From positions 310,001 through 374,000 of the forward strand of contig NZ_CABPRV010000001.1 in assembly GCF_902459735.1 (NCBI RefSeq): a stretch of DNA of 64,000 nucleotides, in the 5' to 3' direction. Each line of letters opens with the position of its first letter. Position 1 is the stretch's first letter. A program made the translations under genes and the position numbers. Below the pieces are notes generated by a model. The model was not told the origin of the DNA, made no database searches, and saw nothing but the letters and a program-made list of their open reading frames with translations. Source of the DNA: Pandoraea capi (GTDB lineage: Bacteria; Pseudomonadota; Gammaproteobacteria; Burkholderiales; Burkholderiaceae). Below are positions 18,106 to 27,692 of the stretch, one piece after another.

Positions 18106-18924
18106 ATGAGTTATCTGCAAGAATCCAACCGCAAGGCCGTGACCGTTCCCGGTCTTGCCCAGATGCGCGAGCGCGGCGAGAAGATCGCCATGCTCACCGC
18201 TTACGACGCGAGTTTCGCTGCACTGCTCGATCGTGTGGGCGTCGACGCCATTCTGATCGGCGACTCGCTAGGCAACGTGATTCAGGGCCAGCGTACGACG
18301 TTGCCCGTCACGCTGCGCGACATCTGCTATCACACCGAATGTGTGGCACGCAGCGTGGAGAAGGCGCTGGTGCTGGCCGATCTGCCGTTTGGCACCTATG
18401 GCACGAAGGAACAGGCGTATCAAAGCGCCGTTGCCGTCATGCAGGCCGGCGCACAGATGGTGAAGATCGAAGGTGGCGCATGGCTGGGGGAAACGGTGCG
18501 TTTCCTCGTCGAGCGCAGCATTCCGGTGTGCTCGCACGTAGGTCTCACGCCGCAGTCCGTGCATGCCTTCGGCGGCTTCAAGGTGCAGGCGCGTGAAGAT
18601 GCCGCACAGGCGCAGTTGCTCGACGACTGCCGTGCGCTGCAAGCGGCCGGTGCGCAACTGGTCGTGCTCGAAGCGATTCCGGCAGCCCTCGCCGCGCGCG
18701 TGACGCCGGAAGTCCCATTGATGCCGACCATCGGCATTGGCGCCGGTGTCGATTGCGACGGTCAGGTGCTCGTGCTGCAAGACATGCTCGGCGTGTTCCC
18801 CGGCAAGTCGCCGAAGTTCTCGAAGAACTTCATGGACGGCCAGCCCAGCATCGCTGCGGCCATCGAAGCCTATGTGCAGGCCGTGAAGCACGGCACGTTC
18901 CCGACGCTGGAACATAGCTTCTGA
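18106..18924 (+). CDS. panB: 3-methyl-2-oxobutanoate hydroxymethyltransferase
   Basis: A 272-residue cytosolic enzyme that adds a hydroxymethyl group from methylene-THF to alpha-ketoisovalerate, the first step to pantothenate. Recognisable are [11 protein letters not shown], the metal-binding [10 protein letters not shown], the KIEGG segment near residue 122, [17 protein letters not shown], and the catalytic glutamate in VVLEAIP. Length is standard. No panC follows here. It ends in a symmetrical terminator shared with the convergent sensor kinase gene. Confidence 0.98.
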   Translation: MSYLQESNRKAVTVPGLAQMRERGEKIAMLTAYDASFAALLDRVGVDAILIGDSLGNVIQGQRTTLPVTLRDICYHTECVARSVEKALVLADLPFGTYGTKEQAYQSAVAVMQAGAQMVKIEGGAWLGETVRFLVERSIPVCSHVGLTPQSVHAFGGFKVQAREDAAQAQLLDDCRALQAAGAQLVVLEAIPAALAARVTPEVPLMPTIGIGAGVDCDGQVLVLQDMLGVFPGKSPKFSKNFMDGQPSIAAAIEAYVQAVKHGTFPTLEHSF

Positions 18925-18963
18925 GGCAACGGGATACGTCGCACGCAGCGGCCAAGCAAGACG

Positions 18964-18989
18964 AAAGCGGCGCATCGATGCGCCGCTTT
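18964..18989. terminator. Bidirectional terminator between panB and sensor kinase
   Basis: AAAGCGGCGCAT and its complement ATGCGCCGCTTT form a complete palindrome around CG, followed on the + strand by a T-run and on the - strand by T residues from the opposite arm. It sits between two convergent genes and can terminate both. Confidence 0.88.
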
Positions 18990-18993
18990 TTTG

Positions 18994-20373
18994 TTAACGC
19001 TCGACCGCGTAACCGACCGGTAGCGTCAGCACGACAGCGAACCCCTCACCGGATACGTGCTCGAACGTCATCTGCCCGCCATGCGCGTGGATCACTTCGG
19101 CGACCATCGCCAGACCGAGGCTGGCGCCTTCGCGTCCATCGGCGCGCGATGAGAACGGGGTTCGCACGCGCTGCCATTCGGATTCCGGAATGCCCGGGCC
19201 GTCGTCGAAGAAGCGCAAACGCCACTGGTCGTCTACACGCATCACGTCCACGTGCAGTCGATGCGGTGCGCCGTACGCCAGCGCATTCATCAACACGTTC
19301 TTGATCGCTTCGCGCAGGCTCAGCGCGTCGCCGACGATCATGCACGGTTCGTCGGGTGCATTGAGCGCCACATCGATATCGCGCGTGGCATACGACAGCG
19401 TCTCGCGCATCGCCGTTTGCAACAGCTCGTTCAGATCGACCGGCACCGGCGCGACACTCTCGGCCCGATGCTGGACCATCGCGTGACTGATCAACTGGTG
19501 GATGAGACCGCCCAGCCCGCGCGCCTGCTTCTGGATGCGTGCGATGTGCGTCTGACGCGCCGCTTCGTCCTGCGTCTGGCTCAGCATTTCCGCCTGCGCC
19601 GTGAGCGCCGTGACGGGCGTACGCAATTGATGCGCGGCATCGCCGATGACGCGACGCATCAACGCGCGCGACGTTGCCAGCCGGCGCATGAAGTCGTTGA
19701 TCGCACTCACGAGGGCAAGCGTCTCCGCCGGCACTGTGACGGCAAGCGGTACGAGATCGTTGGAATCGCGCTCGCGGATGGCCGCTTCGATCTGCTTGAG
19801 CGGTGCGAGCGCCTGACGCAACGTCCACAACGCGGCGAGCATCGTCAGCACCCCGGTCGCGATGGTGATGAGCAGCGTGTTGTCAGCCAGCCCGCGTGTG
19901 AAACGCACGCGCGCGTTCTGCGTGTGCGCGAGCGCGACGACCGCCCACGGGTGCGCGGCGGTCACCGGCATGCGACGCCCCACGATGGCGATGCGAATCG
20001 GCATCTCCTGATAGGTGCCGTCGACCACGATCGGGCCGTCCGCGAGCTTGTCCCACGGAATCGGCGGACGGAACTCCGAGTCTCCCGCCACCGAGCGGCC
20101 ATTCGGATCGAGCACGGTGTAGAAGATCTGATCGCCGGGCGCGAGCGCGGAGAACGCGGCGAGCGGCACGTCGACATTCACTTCGCCGTTCTGGTACCAC
20201 GTGTTTTCCGCGACCTGCAACGCGCTGCCGAGCAACCAGCGATCGTAAGCACGGTCGACGGCCGAGCGCGTGGAGAACCAGATCCCCAGCAGCACCGCAA
20301 CCACGGCAAACGCCAGCACCGCGCCCATGCGGATGACCAGACGCAGATAAAGGGAACGGCCCGGAACGATCAT
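18994..20373 (-). CDS. Two-component sensor histidine kinase, TctE-like
   Basis: A 459-residue membrane kinase. One helix lies at about residues 14-33, a periplasmic sensor region of roughly 125 residues follows, then a second helix (TLLITIATGVLTMLAALWTL), a HAMP segment, the phospho-acceptor motif AAHQLRTPV, and the ATPase boxes N (NVLMNALAYGAP), G1 (DDGPGIPESE) and G2 (SLGLAMVAEV). The short periplasmic loop and domain order match TctE-type tricarboxylate sensors, but the ligand is unknown. The start ATG overlaps the response regulator stop by 4 nt. A longer open frame upstream is only an out-of-frame reading of the regulator gene. Confidence 0.92.
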   Translation of the reverse strand: MIVPGRSLYLRLVIRMGAVLAFAVVAVLLGIWFSTRSAVDRAYDRWLLGSALQVAENTWYQNGEVNVDVPLAAFSALAPGDQIFYTVLDPNGRSVAGDSEFRPPIPWDKLADGPIVVDGTYQEMPIRIAIVGRRMPVTAAHPWAVVALAHTQNARVRFTRGLADNTLLITIATGVLTMLAALWTLRQALAPLKQIEAAIRERDSNDLVPLAVTVPAETLALVSAINDFMRRLATSRALMRRVIGDAAHQLRTPVTALTAQAEMLSQTQDEAARQTHIARIQKQARGLGGLIHQLISHAMVQHRAESVAPVPVDLNELLQTAMRETLSYATRDIDVALNAPDEPCMIVGDALSLREAIKNVLMNALAYGAPHRLHVDVMRVDDQWRLRFFDDGPGIPESEWQRVRTPFSSRADGREGASLGLAMVAEVIHAHGGQMTFEHVSGEGFAVVLTLPVGYAVER

Positions 20374-21032
20374 GACAGCACGAGTTGATAACCCAGACCG
20401 CGCAGCGTACGTATCTGGAATTGCGCCGTCGCCAGCTTCTTGCGAAGACGGGCGACGTATTGCTCGATGGCGTTGGCGTTCGGCGCAGGGTCGTCGCCGT
20501 AAAGACGGTCCATCAGTTCGTCTTTGCCGAAGATCCGGCCCGGACGCCCCGCGAGAATTTCCAGCAACGTCACTTCGCGACGCGTCAGCTCGACAGGCTG
20601 CCCGTCCACTTCGACACCGCGACTCTTGCGGTCGAGCGTGAGATTGGCGCAGGTCAGACGGTTGGTGGCGTCCTGCCCCGTGCGACGCATGAGCGCCCGC
20701 ACGCGCGCTTCCAGCTCGCGGAAATCGAAGGGCTTGGTGAGGTAGTCGTCTGCGCCGAGATCGAGCGCCCGTACGCGCTCCTCGATCTCCGCACACGCGG
20801 TGAGCATCAGCACGCGCGTGGACAGGCCGCGCTCGCGCACACGCTTGAGCAGTTCGAAGCCGTCGACGTGCGGCAGCATGACGTCGAGGATCAGCAAATC
20901 GTAATCGTCGCCGATGCGCTTGGCGGCTACCGCACCATCCGTCTCGCAATCGAGGGCATGGCCAAGCTTGCGCAACTGGGTAGCAATGGCTTCGGCGACA
21001 TCGGCGGTGTCTTCCACCAGCATGATGCGCAT
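20370..21032 (-). CDS. Response regulator, OmpR/TctD family
   Basis: A 220-residue regulator with a receiver domain (acidic pair Glu7-Asp8, phospho-acceptor Asp50 in LILDVMLP, Lys100 in LTKPF) and a C-terminal winged helix that reads LTRREVTLLEIL...NAIEQYVARLRKKL. It is the first gene of a two-gene operon with the sensor kinase. It is divergent from an ABC importer operon across a 291-bp gap, so the importer is a reasonable candidate target. Confidence 0.94.
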   Translation of the reverse strand: MRIMLVEDTADVAEAIATQLRKLGHALDCETDGAVAAKRIGDDYDLLILDVMLPHVDGFELLKRVRERGLSTRVLMLTACAEIEERVRALDLGADDYLTKPFDFRELEARVRALMRRTGQDATNRLTCANLTLDRKSRGVEVDGQPVELTRREVTLLEILAGRPGRIFGKDELMDRLYGDDPAPNANAIEQYVARLRKKLATAQFQIRTLRGLGYQLVLS

Positions 21033-21272
21033 GGGGTATCTGTCTCCTTCCTTCGGCTCGGCTTGTGTGCCGCTTTCGCCTTTTTTCGTCGCGCGTGCAT
21101 GACGTCATCCAGCGTCCTGCGCGAGCCTGATGAACAGCCCGCCGACACACCTCGGGCGTTGCCGCACAGCGGGATCGTTCCCCGGCATTCTCTAGCAATT
21201 CGCCTGCGTCTTCCTCAGTGTTTCCCCTGAATTCAGGCGCTCCGCACGCGCGATGTCAGGTTGGCTACAGGT

Positions 21273-21301
21273 TTGGTACTTAGTATCGAGCCGATTATAA
21301 A
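21273..21301 (+). promoter_or_regulatory. Sigma70-type promoter of the NMT1-type ABC importer
   Basis: TTGGTA (21273-21278) and TATAAA (21296-21301) are separated by exactly 17 bp. Transcription would start near 21308, leaving a short leader that contains AGGAGA 7 nt before the ATG at 21324. This is one of the best promoter matches in the window. Confidence 0.7.
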
Positions 21302-21323
21302 AGCACCTTTCAGGAGACACGCA

Positions 21324-22136
21324 ATGCCTCATGCACATGATGCAGCCCCTCGTGCGGGCGCTGCCGGGACGATGTCGTCCGCCGTGCCGCCATTGCTCGA
21401 AATCGACGGCGTAACGCTGCAATACAAGACCGACGACTATCTCGTCACGGCAGCCCAGCAAGTGAGCTTCAACGTCTATCCGGGCGACCGGTTCGTGCTG
21501 CTCGGCCCATCGGGTTGCGGCAAGTCGACGTTGCTCAAGGCGATCGGCGGGTACCTGCCGCCGGTTCACGGCGAGATCCGATTGAAGGGTCGTGCGATCA
21601 GCGAACCCGGCCCGGACCGCATGATGGTCTTTCAGGAATTCGATCAGTTGCTGCCGTGGAAGACGGTGCGCCAGAACGTTGAATTCGCGCTCACCGCCAG
21701 CGGCCGGCTGAAGGGACGCGAAGCCGCCGAGCGCGCCGCGCACTACATCGAGAAAGTCGGCCTCGCGAAGTTCATCGACAGCTATCCGCACACGCTCTCG
21801 GGCGGCATGAAGCAGCGCGTTTCCATCGCACGCGGCATGGCGATGGAGCCGGACGTCCTGCTCATGGACGAACCGTTCGCCGCACTCGACGCCCTCACCC
21901 GCCGCAAGATGCAGGACGAACTGCTGCGCCTGTGGGACGACACGCGCTTCACGGTGCTGTTCGTCACGCATGGTATCGACGAAGCGATTCGCATCGGCAC
22001 GCGCATCTTGCTGCTCTCGCCGCACCCCGGACAGGTCAAGGCCGAGCTCAACAGCATCGCCCCCGAACACCTCGGCACCGCGCAGCAAAGCGAACTTGAA
22101 GCACGCATCGACCAACTCCTGTTCGCCACTCACTGA
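21324..22136 (+). CDS. ABC importer ATP-binding protein, nitrate/sulfonate/taurine type
   Basis: A 270-residue ATPase. Walker A GPSGCGKST, the Q-loop with FQEFDQLLPWKT (the LLPW pattern is typical of the nitrate/sulfonate/taurine group), signature LSGGMKQRVSIARG, Walker B VLLMDEPFAALDAL and the histidine in FVTHGIDEA are all intact. The ATG at 21324 follows AGGAGA; upstream in-frame codons would place the start before the promoter. First gene of a three-gene importer operon. Confidence 0.92.
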   Translation: MPHAHDAAPRAGAAGTMSSAVPPLLEIDGVTLQYKTDDYLVTAAQQVSFNVYPGDRFVLLGPSGCGKSTLLKAIGGYLPPVHGEIRLKGRAISEPGPDRMMVFQEFDQLLPWKTVRQNVEFALTASGRLKGREAAERAAHYIEKVGLAKFIDSYPHTLSGGMKQRVSIARGMAMEPDVLLMDEPFAALDALTRRKMQDELLRLWDDTRFTVLFVTHGIDEAIRIGTRILLLSPHPGQVKAELNSIAPEHLGTAQQSELEARIDQLLFATH

Positions 22137-22138
22137 GG

Positions 22139-23089
22139 ATGACGGCCGTGAACGCTATTCCTTCGCATCCTTCGCAACACGCGTCGTCGTCCAACACCGC
22201 CAGCGCCTCCACGGCGTCGAATGCCCGCATCGAGCCGGTCTACCGCCCGGAGTTCGTGCTGGAGCCGGTGCAGGCCGAACTGTCGTCGATTCAACGCCCG
22301 CTCTCCACGTTCGAGACGCTCTACCGTCTGAGCTGGCTGCGCAAGACGGTCATTCTCTGCGTGCTCGCCATCATCTGGGAAATCTACGGCCGCTGGCTCG
22401 ATAACGCCTTGCTCTTCCCGAGCTTCACCGACACCGTTGCCGCCTTCGCGAGCGGGCTGACGAGCGGCGTGCTGCTGCTGCGTGCGGCGGTCTCGCTCAA
22501 GACGTTGCTCATCGGGTACGGCATCGGGATTGCGCTCGCTGCGGTGCTCACTACGGTCGCCATCAGCTCGAAAATCGGCAACGATCTGCTGGAGACGCTT
22601 ACCGCGATGTTCAATCCGTTGCCCGCGATTGCGCTGCTGCCGCTCGCGCTCATCTGGTTCGGCCTTGGCAACGGCAGCGTGATCTTCGTGCTGGTGCACT
22701 CGGTGCTGTGGGCGGTCGCGCTCAACACGCACAGCGGCTTCCGTGGCGTGTCGAAGACGTTGCGCATGGTCGGGCAGAACTACGGACTCAAGCGCTTTGC
22801 GCTCGTGCAGCACGTACTGATTCCGGCAGCGTTCCCGAGCATTCTCACCGGCCTGAAAGTGGGCTGGGCCTTCGCGTGGCGCACGCTCATCGCGGCCGAA
22901 CTCGTGTTCGGCGTGTCGTCGGGCTCCGGCGGTCTGGGCTGGTACATCTTCGAGAACCGTAACTCGCTGGAGACGGCCAACGTCTTCGCCGGACTGTTCT
23001 TCGTGATTCTGATCGGACTTGCGGTCGAGAACCTGCTGTTCGCGCGCATCGAAAAACGCACGTTGCATCGCTGGGGGATGCAGCACTGA
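22139..23089 (+). CDS. ABC importer permease, nitrate/sulfonate/taurine type
   Basis: A 316-residue membrane subunit with a long polar, serine/alanine-rich N-terminal tail (about 65 residues) before the first of six helices (TVILCVLAIIWEIYG). The EAA loop is represented by KTLRMVGQNYGLKRFALVQH. The ATG lies 2 nt after the ATPase stop; a GTG at 22148 has better spacing from the GAGG that overlaps that stop and is an alternative start. The partner ATPase and binding protein flank it. Confidence 0.9.
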   Translation: MTAVNAIPSHPSQHASSSNTASASTASNARIEPVYRPEFVLEPVQAELSSIQRPLSTFETLYRLSWLRKTVILCVLAIIWEIYGRWLDNALLFPSFTDTVAAFASGLTSGVLLLRAAVSLKTLLIGYGIGIALAAVLTTVAISSKIGNDLLETLTAMFNPLPAIALLPLALIWFGLGNGSVIFVLVHSVLWAVALNTHSGFRGVSKTLRMVGQNYGLKRFALVQHVLIPAAFPSILTGLKVGWAFAWRTLIAAELVFGVSSGSGGLGWYIFENRNSLETANVFAGLFFVILIGLAVENLLFARIEKRTLHRWGMQH

Positions 23090-23098
23090 CACCCGGAT

Positions 23099-23118
23099 GA
23101 GGCCGATTTTTCGGCTTC
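23099..23118 (+). other. Intercistronic hairpin before binding-protein gene
   Basis: GAGGCCGA and TCGGCTTC pair across a TTTT loop (one G-U pair), 10 nt after the permease stop. Without a T-run it is better read as an mRNA stabiliser or processing signal separating membrane subunits from the abundantly needed binding protein. Confidence 0.35.
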
Positions 23119-23193
23119 GTCCGATTGACGCCCCCTTAGCCGCTTGATGAATAATTCCAACCTGAGTCAAAGAAGACCGGAGACAACCTCACC

Positions 23194-24222
23194 ATGAATC
23201 GACGCAACTTCGCCCGTTGGGCCAGCGCCCTCACGCTCGCCGCCACGACGGCGCTCTCCACGCTCGGCAACGTCGCGCATGCCGAAGCCAGCACCGTGCG
23301 ACTGTCGCACGGCTACGGCATCCTCTATCTGCCGCTGATGGTCATGCGCGACCAGCATCTCGTCGAGAAACACGCCAAGGCGCTGGGGCTCGGCGACGTG
23401 AAGACCACCTGGACGATTCTCGATGGCGGCAATGTCATCAACGACGCGATGCTCGCCGGCAACCTCGATGTCGCGGGCACCGGTGCGCCGGGCTTCGTTA
23501 CGCTGTGGTCGAAGGCGCACGGCATTCCGCGCTCGGAGGTGATCGGCTTGTCGGCCCTGTCGACCGGACCGCTCTGGCTCAACACGAACAATCCGAACAT
23601 CAAGTCGCTCAAGGACTTCACGCCGAAGGACAAGATCGCGATTCCGGGCATCAAGACGTCGCTCTCCGCCGTGCTGCTGCAAATGGCCGTGGCGAAGACC
23701 TTCGGCATCGAGAACTACGCGAAGCTCGATCCGCAAACGGTCAGCCTGAGTCACCCCGAAGCCGTGAGCGCGCTGCTCTCGGGCAAGACGGAGATCACCG
23801 CGCACTTCACCTCGCCGCCGTTCTCGTATCAGGAGGCGAAGGACCCGCGCATCAAGCGTGTGCTGAATTCAACGGACGTGCTCGGCAACATCACGATCGA
23901 CGTCGTGTTCGCGCCGAAGCAGTTCACGGTGCAGAATCCGAAGCTGGTGCAGGCGATTCTGGCCGCTCAAGAGGAAGCTGCGGCTTACATCGCGAAGGAT
24001 CACGTGGGCGCTGCGCAAACGTTCCTGCGCGTGTCGAAGATGAACCTGCCGCAAGCCGAGATCGAGCAGATGCTGGCCGACCCGGGACTGCAATTCACGA
24101 CCACGCCGAACGGCCTGATGCAGTACGTGGAGTTCATGGGACGCGCGGGCACGATCAAGACGCGCCCGACGAAATGGAGCGACCTGTTCGTGCCGCAAAT
24201 GGCGGCGCGTCAGGGGAGCTGA
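23194..24222 (+). CDS. ABC importer substrate-binding protein, NMT1/SsuA type
   Basis: A 342-residue periplasmic receptor. The signal peptide spans residues 1-30 with probable cleavage after NVAHA; it begins MNRRNFARW, so Tat export is possible but less clear than for the receptor at 3785. The mature protein has the family pattern of an early GYGILYLPLMVM strand, DGGNVINDAMLAGNLDVA and a later KTSLSAVLLQMA. The ligand may be a sulfonate, nitrate-like anion or thiamine precursor; sequence alone does not decide. A GGAG site precedes the start. Confidence 0.88.
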   Translation: MNRRNFARWASALTLAATTALSTLGNVAHAEASTVRLSHGYGILYLPLMVMRDQHLVEKHAKALGLGDVKTTWTILDGGNVINDAMLAGNLDVAGTGAPGFVTLWSKAHGIPRSEVIGLSALSTGPLWLNTNNPNIKSLKDFTPKDKIAIPGIKTSLSAVLLQMAVAKTFGIENYAKLDPQTVSLSHPEAVSALLSGKTEITAHFTSPPFSYQEAKDPRIKRVLNSTDVLGNITIDVVFAPKQFTVQNPKLVQAILAAQEEAAAYIAKDHVGAAQTFLRVSKMNLPQAEIEQMLADPGLQFTTTPNGLMQYVEFMGRAGTIKTRPTKWSDLFVPQMAARQGS

Positions 24223-24355
24223 GGCGCGTTTAAGCTTGTGGCGTTGGTTCGGGCTGGCTGGGGCTGGTTGACGACTGAGGTCGGCTGAGATGCTGGCTGA
24301 GGCGGATAAGCGGTCTCCCGAGGGTGTCGGGACGCCGCCACCGACCCCGACGTCG

Positions 24356-26416
24356 TTAAGCAGCAACCGTCCCCGAGAGGGTGGCGGGCAAGGCACCGCG
24401 CAGGGCATTGCAGACGACAATGGCCTGCGCCGAGAGCAGATCCTCGCGCGTGATCACGGCTTCCACCGCGGCCCACGCCGGATCGTGCAGCATGACGCTG
24501 CGCATCACGCCGGGCAGCGCACCCGACGACAACGGTGGCGTCGTCCAGATGCCCTGACGCTTGACGAAGACGGAGCTCCGTCCGCCTTCGGTCAACTCGC
24601 CCCGGTCGTTGAAGAACAGCACGTCGAACGCGCCTTGTGCTTCGGCAGCTCTCCATGCGGCGTCGTACCGTGCGCGCACCGTGGTCTTGTGGCGCAGGAA
24701 CAGATCGTCCGCCCGTGTGGGGCTCGCGGCATCGGCCAGCAACACGGTCACGCCGTTGCCCGGAAGCGGGTTGAGTACACCGTGCGTGATCGACACCGTG
24801 CCGTCGTGGGACAACGCAAGACGCACCCGATGCATCTCGTCCTCATTCAGCGTCGCGACAACCGCGTCGAGTTGCGCACGCAGCGCGGCTTCGTCGAACC
24901 GGAAGCCGAAGTAGCGTGCCGACGCCTGCAAACGTGCCAGATGACGCGCGAGATGCGCCACACCGGACGCACGCATCGCCTGCATCGTCTCGAAGATCTC
25001 GAAGCCCGGATCGAGCGCACTCAGGAAGCGCGCCTTGAGTTTGCACTCCTCGCGCTCTTCCGCCGCCTGGCTGTCGAGCACGATGCCTGCGCCCACGCCG
25101 AGCCTGCCGCGACGCATGCCGCGCACATCGGGGGCGTCGAGTTCGAGCGTGCGAATGGCCACCGACAGGCAGAAGTCGCCCAGCGCCTGCGGGTCGTCGG
25201 TGCGAGCGTCGAGCCAGCCGATGGCGCCCGTGTAGAGACCGCGCGGCGATGCTTCGAGCTGGCCAATCAACTGCATCGTGCGATGCTTCGGAGCACCGGT
25301 GATCGAACCGCAAGGGAAAAGCGCGCGCAGCACGTCGGCGAAGGTCGTGGTGTTCGGCAACGATGCCGTGACCGTCGACGTCATTTGCAGAACGCTCGCG
25401 AAACGCGTCACTTCGAACAGCTTCGGCACCTTGACCGAACCGGGGAGGGCGAGCCGTCCGAGATCGTTGCGCAACAGGTCGACGATCATCAGATTCTCGG
25501 CGCGATTCTTGTCGTCCGCCGCGAGATCGGCACTGCGTTGCGCATCGATGGCGGCGTCGCCGCATGCCGGCGCCGTGCCCTTCATCGGACGCGCTTCGAC
25601 CTGTCCGCGCGAATGACGGAGGAACAACTCAGGCGACAGCGAGAGAATCGCACGTCCCGACAAGCCCCGTGCGCCGGGCAACATCACCAGCGCGCCATAC
25701 GGCACCGGCTGACGCGCGCGCAGGCGGCGGTACAACGCAATGGGTGAGCCGAACGTGTCGAAGTTCAGGCGATAGGTGTAGTTGATCTGATAGCACTCGC
25801 CTTGCGAGAGCCATTCGTGGATGCGCGAGATGGCGTCGTCGAATGCCGCGTCGCTGACGTCCGCCTGCAAAGCGCCAATCCCGGCGACACCGGGTGATGC
25901 GAGCGCCGCAGTGTTCGACATGCTCGACACGTTCGATGTGTTCGATGTGTTCGATGTGTTCGATGTGTTCTGCGTGTTCTGCGTGTTCTGCGTGTTCTGC
26001 GTGAGCGTTGGATTCGCCGTGCTCAACGTTCCCGACGTACCGGTCACTGACGGCGATTCCACACTGCCATCGTCGCCCGCAGGCATCGCTTCCTGACGCG
26101 CCAGCCACGCCTGCGTCTGCATCGCGTCGAGCCGCTGCAAATCTGCGAACAGCAGCGCACGCAACTGCCCCGGCGCGCGACGCGTCGCCACCGTGTGCAC
26201 GCCGTTCGCACGCACACCGAATTCATAATCGACCAGCAGCACGGCATGCAAGCCGTGACGCGTGGCGTCTTCCACTTCGCGAAGCGCGTCGGAAAGCACA
26301 CCGGGCTCGTCGCAAGTTACCTCGCGTACGAGCCCGGTATACAGACGCGCCCCACCGGCCGGGTCCGCGCTGTCGTCCAACAGCGCGAACGCGGCCATAG
26401 GCGCTTCGGTTTGCAT
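24356..26416 (-). CDS. pabB: Aminodeoxychorismate synthase component I fused to aminodeoxychorismate lyase
   Basis: A 686-residue fusion for p-aminobenzoate synthesis. Residues about 180-440 are the chorismate-binding PabB domain (QGECYQINYTYRL, MKGTAPACGDAA, KNRAENLMIVDLLRNDLGR, FPCGSITGAPK, GAGIVLDSQAAEE). The last 230 residues are a fold-type IV PLP lyase like PabC (MRASGVAHLARHLARLQASA, RHKTTVRARYDAA with the PLP lysine, LTEGGRSSVFV). Between the N-terminal segment and the PabB core lies an insertion of (TQN)n/(TSN)n repeats encoded by a 9-bp tandem repeat. The start is 4 nt beyond the dnaJ stop, so it may be read through from the heat-shock transcript. PabA is not adjacent. Confidence 0.92.
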   Translation of the reverse strand: MQTEAPMAAFALLDDSADPAGGARLYTGLVREVTCDEPGVLSDALREVEDATRHGLHAVLLVDYEFGVRANGVHTVATRRAPGQLRALLFADLQRLDAMQTQAWLARQEAMPAGDDGSVESPSVTGTSGTLSTANPTLTQNTQNTQNTQNTSNTSNTSNTSNVSSMSNTAALASPGVAGIGALQADVSDAAFDDAISRIHEWLSQGECYQINYTYRLNFDTFGSPIALYRRLRARQPVPYGALVMLPGARGLSGRAILSLSPELFLRHSRGQVEARPMKGTAPACGDAAIDAQRSADLAADDKNRAENLMIVDLLRNDLGRLALPGSVKVPKLFEVTRFASVLQMTSTVTASLPNTTTFADVLRALFPCGSITGAPKHRTMQLIGQLEASPRGLYTGAIGWLDARTDDPQALGDFCLSVAIRTLELDAPDVRGMRRGRLGVGAGIVLDSQAAEEREECKLKARFLSALDPGFEIFETMQAMRASGVAHLARHLARLQASARYFGFRFDEAALRAQLDAVVATLNEDEMHRVRLALSHDGTVSITHGVLNPLPGNGVTVLLADAASPTRADDLFLRHKTTVRARYDAAWRAAEAQGAFDVLFFNDRGELTEGGRSSVFVKRQGIWTTPPLSSGALPGVMRSVMLHDPAWAAVEAVITREDLLSAQAIVVCNALRGALPATLSGTVAA
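25914..26003. repeat. 9-bp tandem repeat inside pabB (about 10 units)
   Basis: Four exact TTCGATGTG units (25932-25967) are followed by four exact TTCTGCGTG units (25968-26003); two degenerate units precede them. On the coding strand they give in-frame TSN and TQN triplets. The unit length is a multiple of three, so slippage would change linker length without a frameshift. Confidence 0.95.
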
Positions 26417-26420
26417 GGAA

Positions 26421-27566
26421 TTACTCGAAGAACTGCTTCACGCGGTCGAACCAGCCCTTCGACTGCGGGCTGTGACGCGCACCGCCTTCCTTCAGGGATG
26501 CATCGAAGTCACGCAGCATTTGCTTCTGGGCGTCGTTGAGCTTGACCGGCGTTTCCACCTGCACGTGAACGTACAGATCGCCCGGGTAACTCGCGCGCAG
26601 CCCCTTGATGCCCTTGCCGCGCAGGCGGAACGTCTTGCCCGTCTGCGTGCCTTCCGGCACTTCGAAGGTCGCCTTGCCGTGCAGCGTCGGTGCGTCGATA
26701 TCGCCGCCCAGCGCCGCCGTGGCGAACGAAATCGGCATCTGGCAGTGCAGATCGTCGCCGTCGCGCTCGAACACGTTGTGCGCCTTGATGTGGATTTCCA
26801 CATACAGGTCGCCCGCCGGACCGCCGTTCACACCCGGTTCGCCGTTGCCGGACGAACGGATACGCATGCCGTCTTCGATACCCGCCGGAATCTTGATCTC
26901 CAGCGTCTTGGTCTTCTTGATCTTGCCCGAGCCGTGGCAGTTCGTGCAGGGCTCAGGAATGTACGAGCCGGTGCCGTGGCACTTCGGGCAGGTCTGCTGA
27001 ACGCTGAAGAAGCCCTGCGACATGCGCACCGAACCCGCACCGTTACAGGTCGGGCAGGTCTCGGGCTTGGTGCCCGGCTTCGCGCCGTTGCCGTGACAGA
27101 CTTCGCACTCTTCCCAGCTCGGCACGCGAATCTGCGTATCGAAGCCGTTTGCCGCCTGCTCGAGCGTGATCTCCATGTTGTAGCGCAGATCCGCACCGCG
27201 ATACACCTGTGGACCGCCCCGGCCGCCACGGCCACCGGGGCCGCCCTGACCGAAGATGTCGCCGAAGATGTCGCCGAACGCATCGGCGAAGCCGCCGCCG
27301 AAGCCCTGCCCGCCGGCACCGCCGAAGCCGCCCATGCTCGGGTCCACGCCCGCATGACCGTACTGGTCGTACGCAGCACGCTTCTCCGGCTCGGAGAGCA
27401 TCTCGTAGGCCTCTTTGACCTCTTTGAACTTGTCTTCGGCGTCTTTGCTGTCCGGATTGCGGTCCGGGTGATACTTCATCGCCAGCTTGCGATACGCCTT
27501 CTTGATCTCGTCGTCCGAGGCGTTCTTGGCGACGCCAAGGACTTCGTAGTAATCACGTTTGGCCAT
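26421..27566 (-). CDS. dnaJ: Chaperone protein DnaJ
   Basis: A 381-residue type I Hsp40 that loads substrates onto DnaK and stimulates its ATPase. The J domain has the HPD tripeptide at residues 33-35; a Gly/Phe-rich linker follows; four CxxCxGxG zinc motifs ([32 protein letters not shown]) form the zinc finger, and the C-terminal substrate domain follows. The start at 27566 is chosen over an ATG 12 nt upstream because [12 protein letters not shown] is the canonical N-terminus and GGAAAGAG precedes it. It lies 126 nt after dnaK. Confidence 0.98.
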   Translation of the reverse strand: MAKRDYYEVLGVAKNASDDEIKKAYRKLAMKYHPDRNPDSKDAEDKFKEVKEAYEMLSEPEKRAAYDQYGHAGVDPSMGGFGGAGGQGFGGGFADAFGDIFGDIFGQGGPGGRGGRGGPQVYRGADLRYNMEITLEQAANGFDTQIRVPSWEECEVCHGNGAKPGTKPETCPTCNGAGSVRMSQGFFSVQQTCPKCHGTGSYIPEPCTNCHGSGKIKKTKTLEIKIPAGIEDGMRIRSSGNGEPGVNGGPAGDLYVEIHIKAHNVFERDGDDLHCQMPISFATAALGGDIDAPTLHGKATFEVPEGTQTGKTFRLRGKGIKGLRASYPGDLYVHVQVETPVKLNDAQKQMLRDFDASLKEGGARHSPQSKGWFDRVKQFFE

Positions 27567-27692
27567 AACTCTTTCCAATGTTGGCGCATGTCGCCATCAG
27601 GCAAAAAGCCGGGTCGACATTCCCCTAGCGGAGAACCTCGATACCCGGCCCACACGCGAAGCCCCGGCGGGGCCCCGCGCGCCATGCACGCT

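Noticed and set aside
20374-21198. N-terminal extension of the sensor kinase frame (734 codons in all)
   Set aside because: The extension is an out-of-frame reading of the response regulator gene; the kinase starts at 20373 with the usual 4-nt overlap.
25914-26003. Repeat tract considered as a CRISPR array
   Set aside because: Units are 9 bp with no spacers and lie in frame inside a conserved gene.
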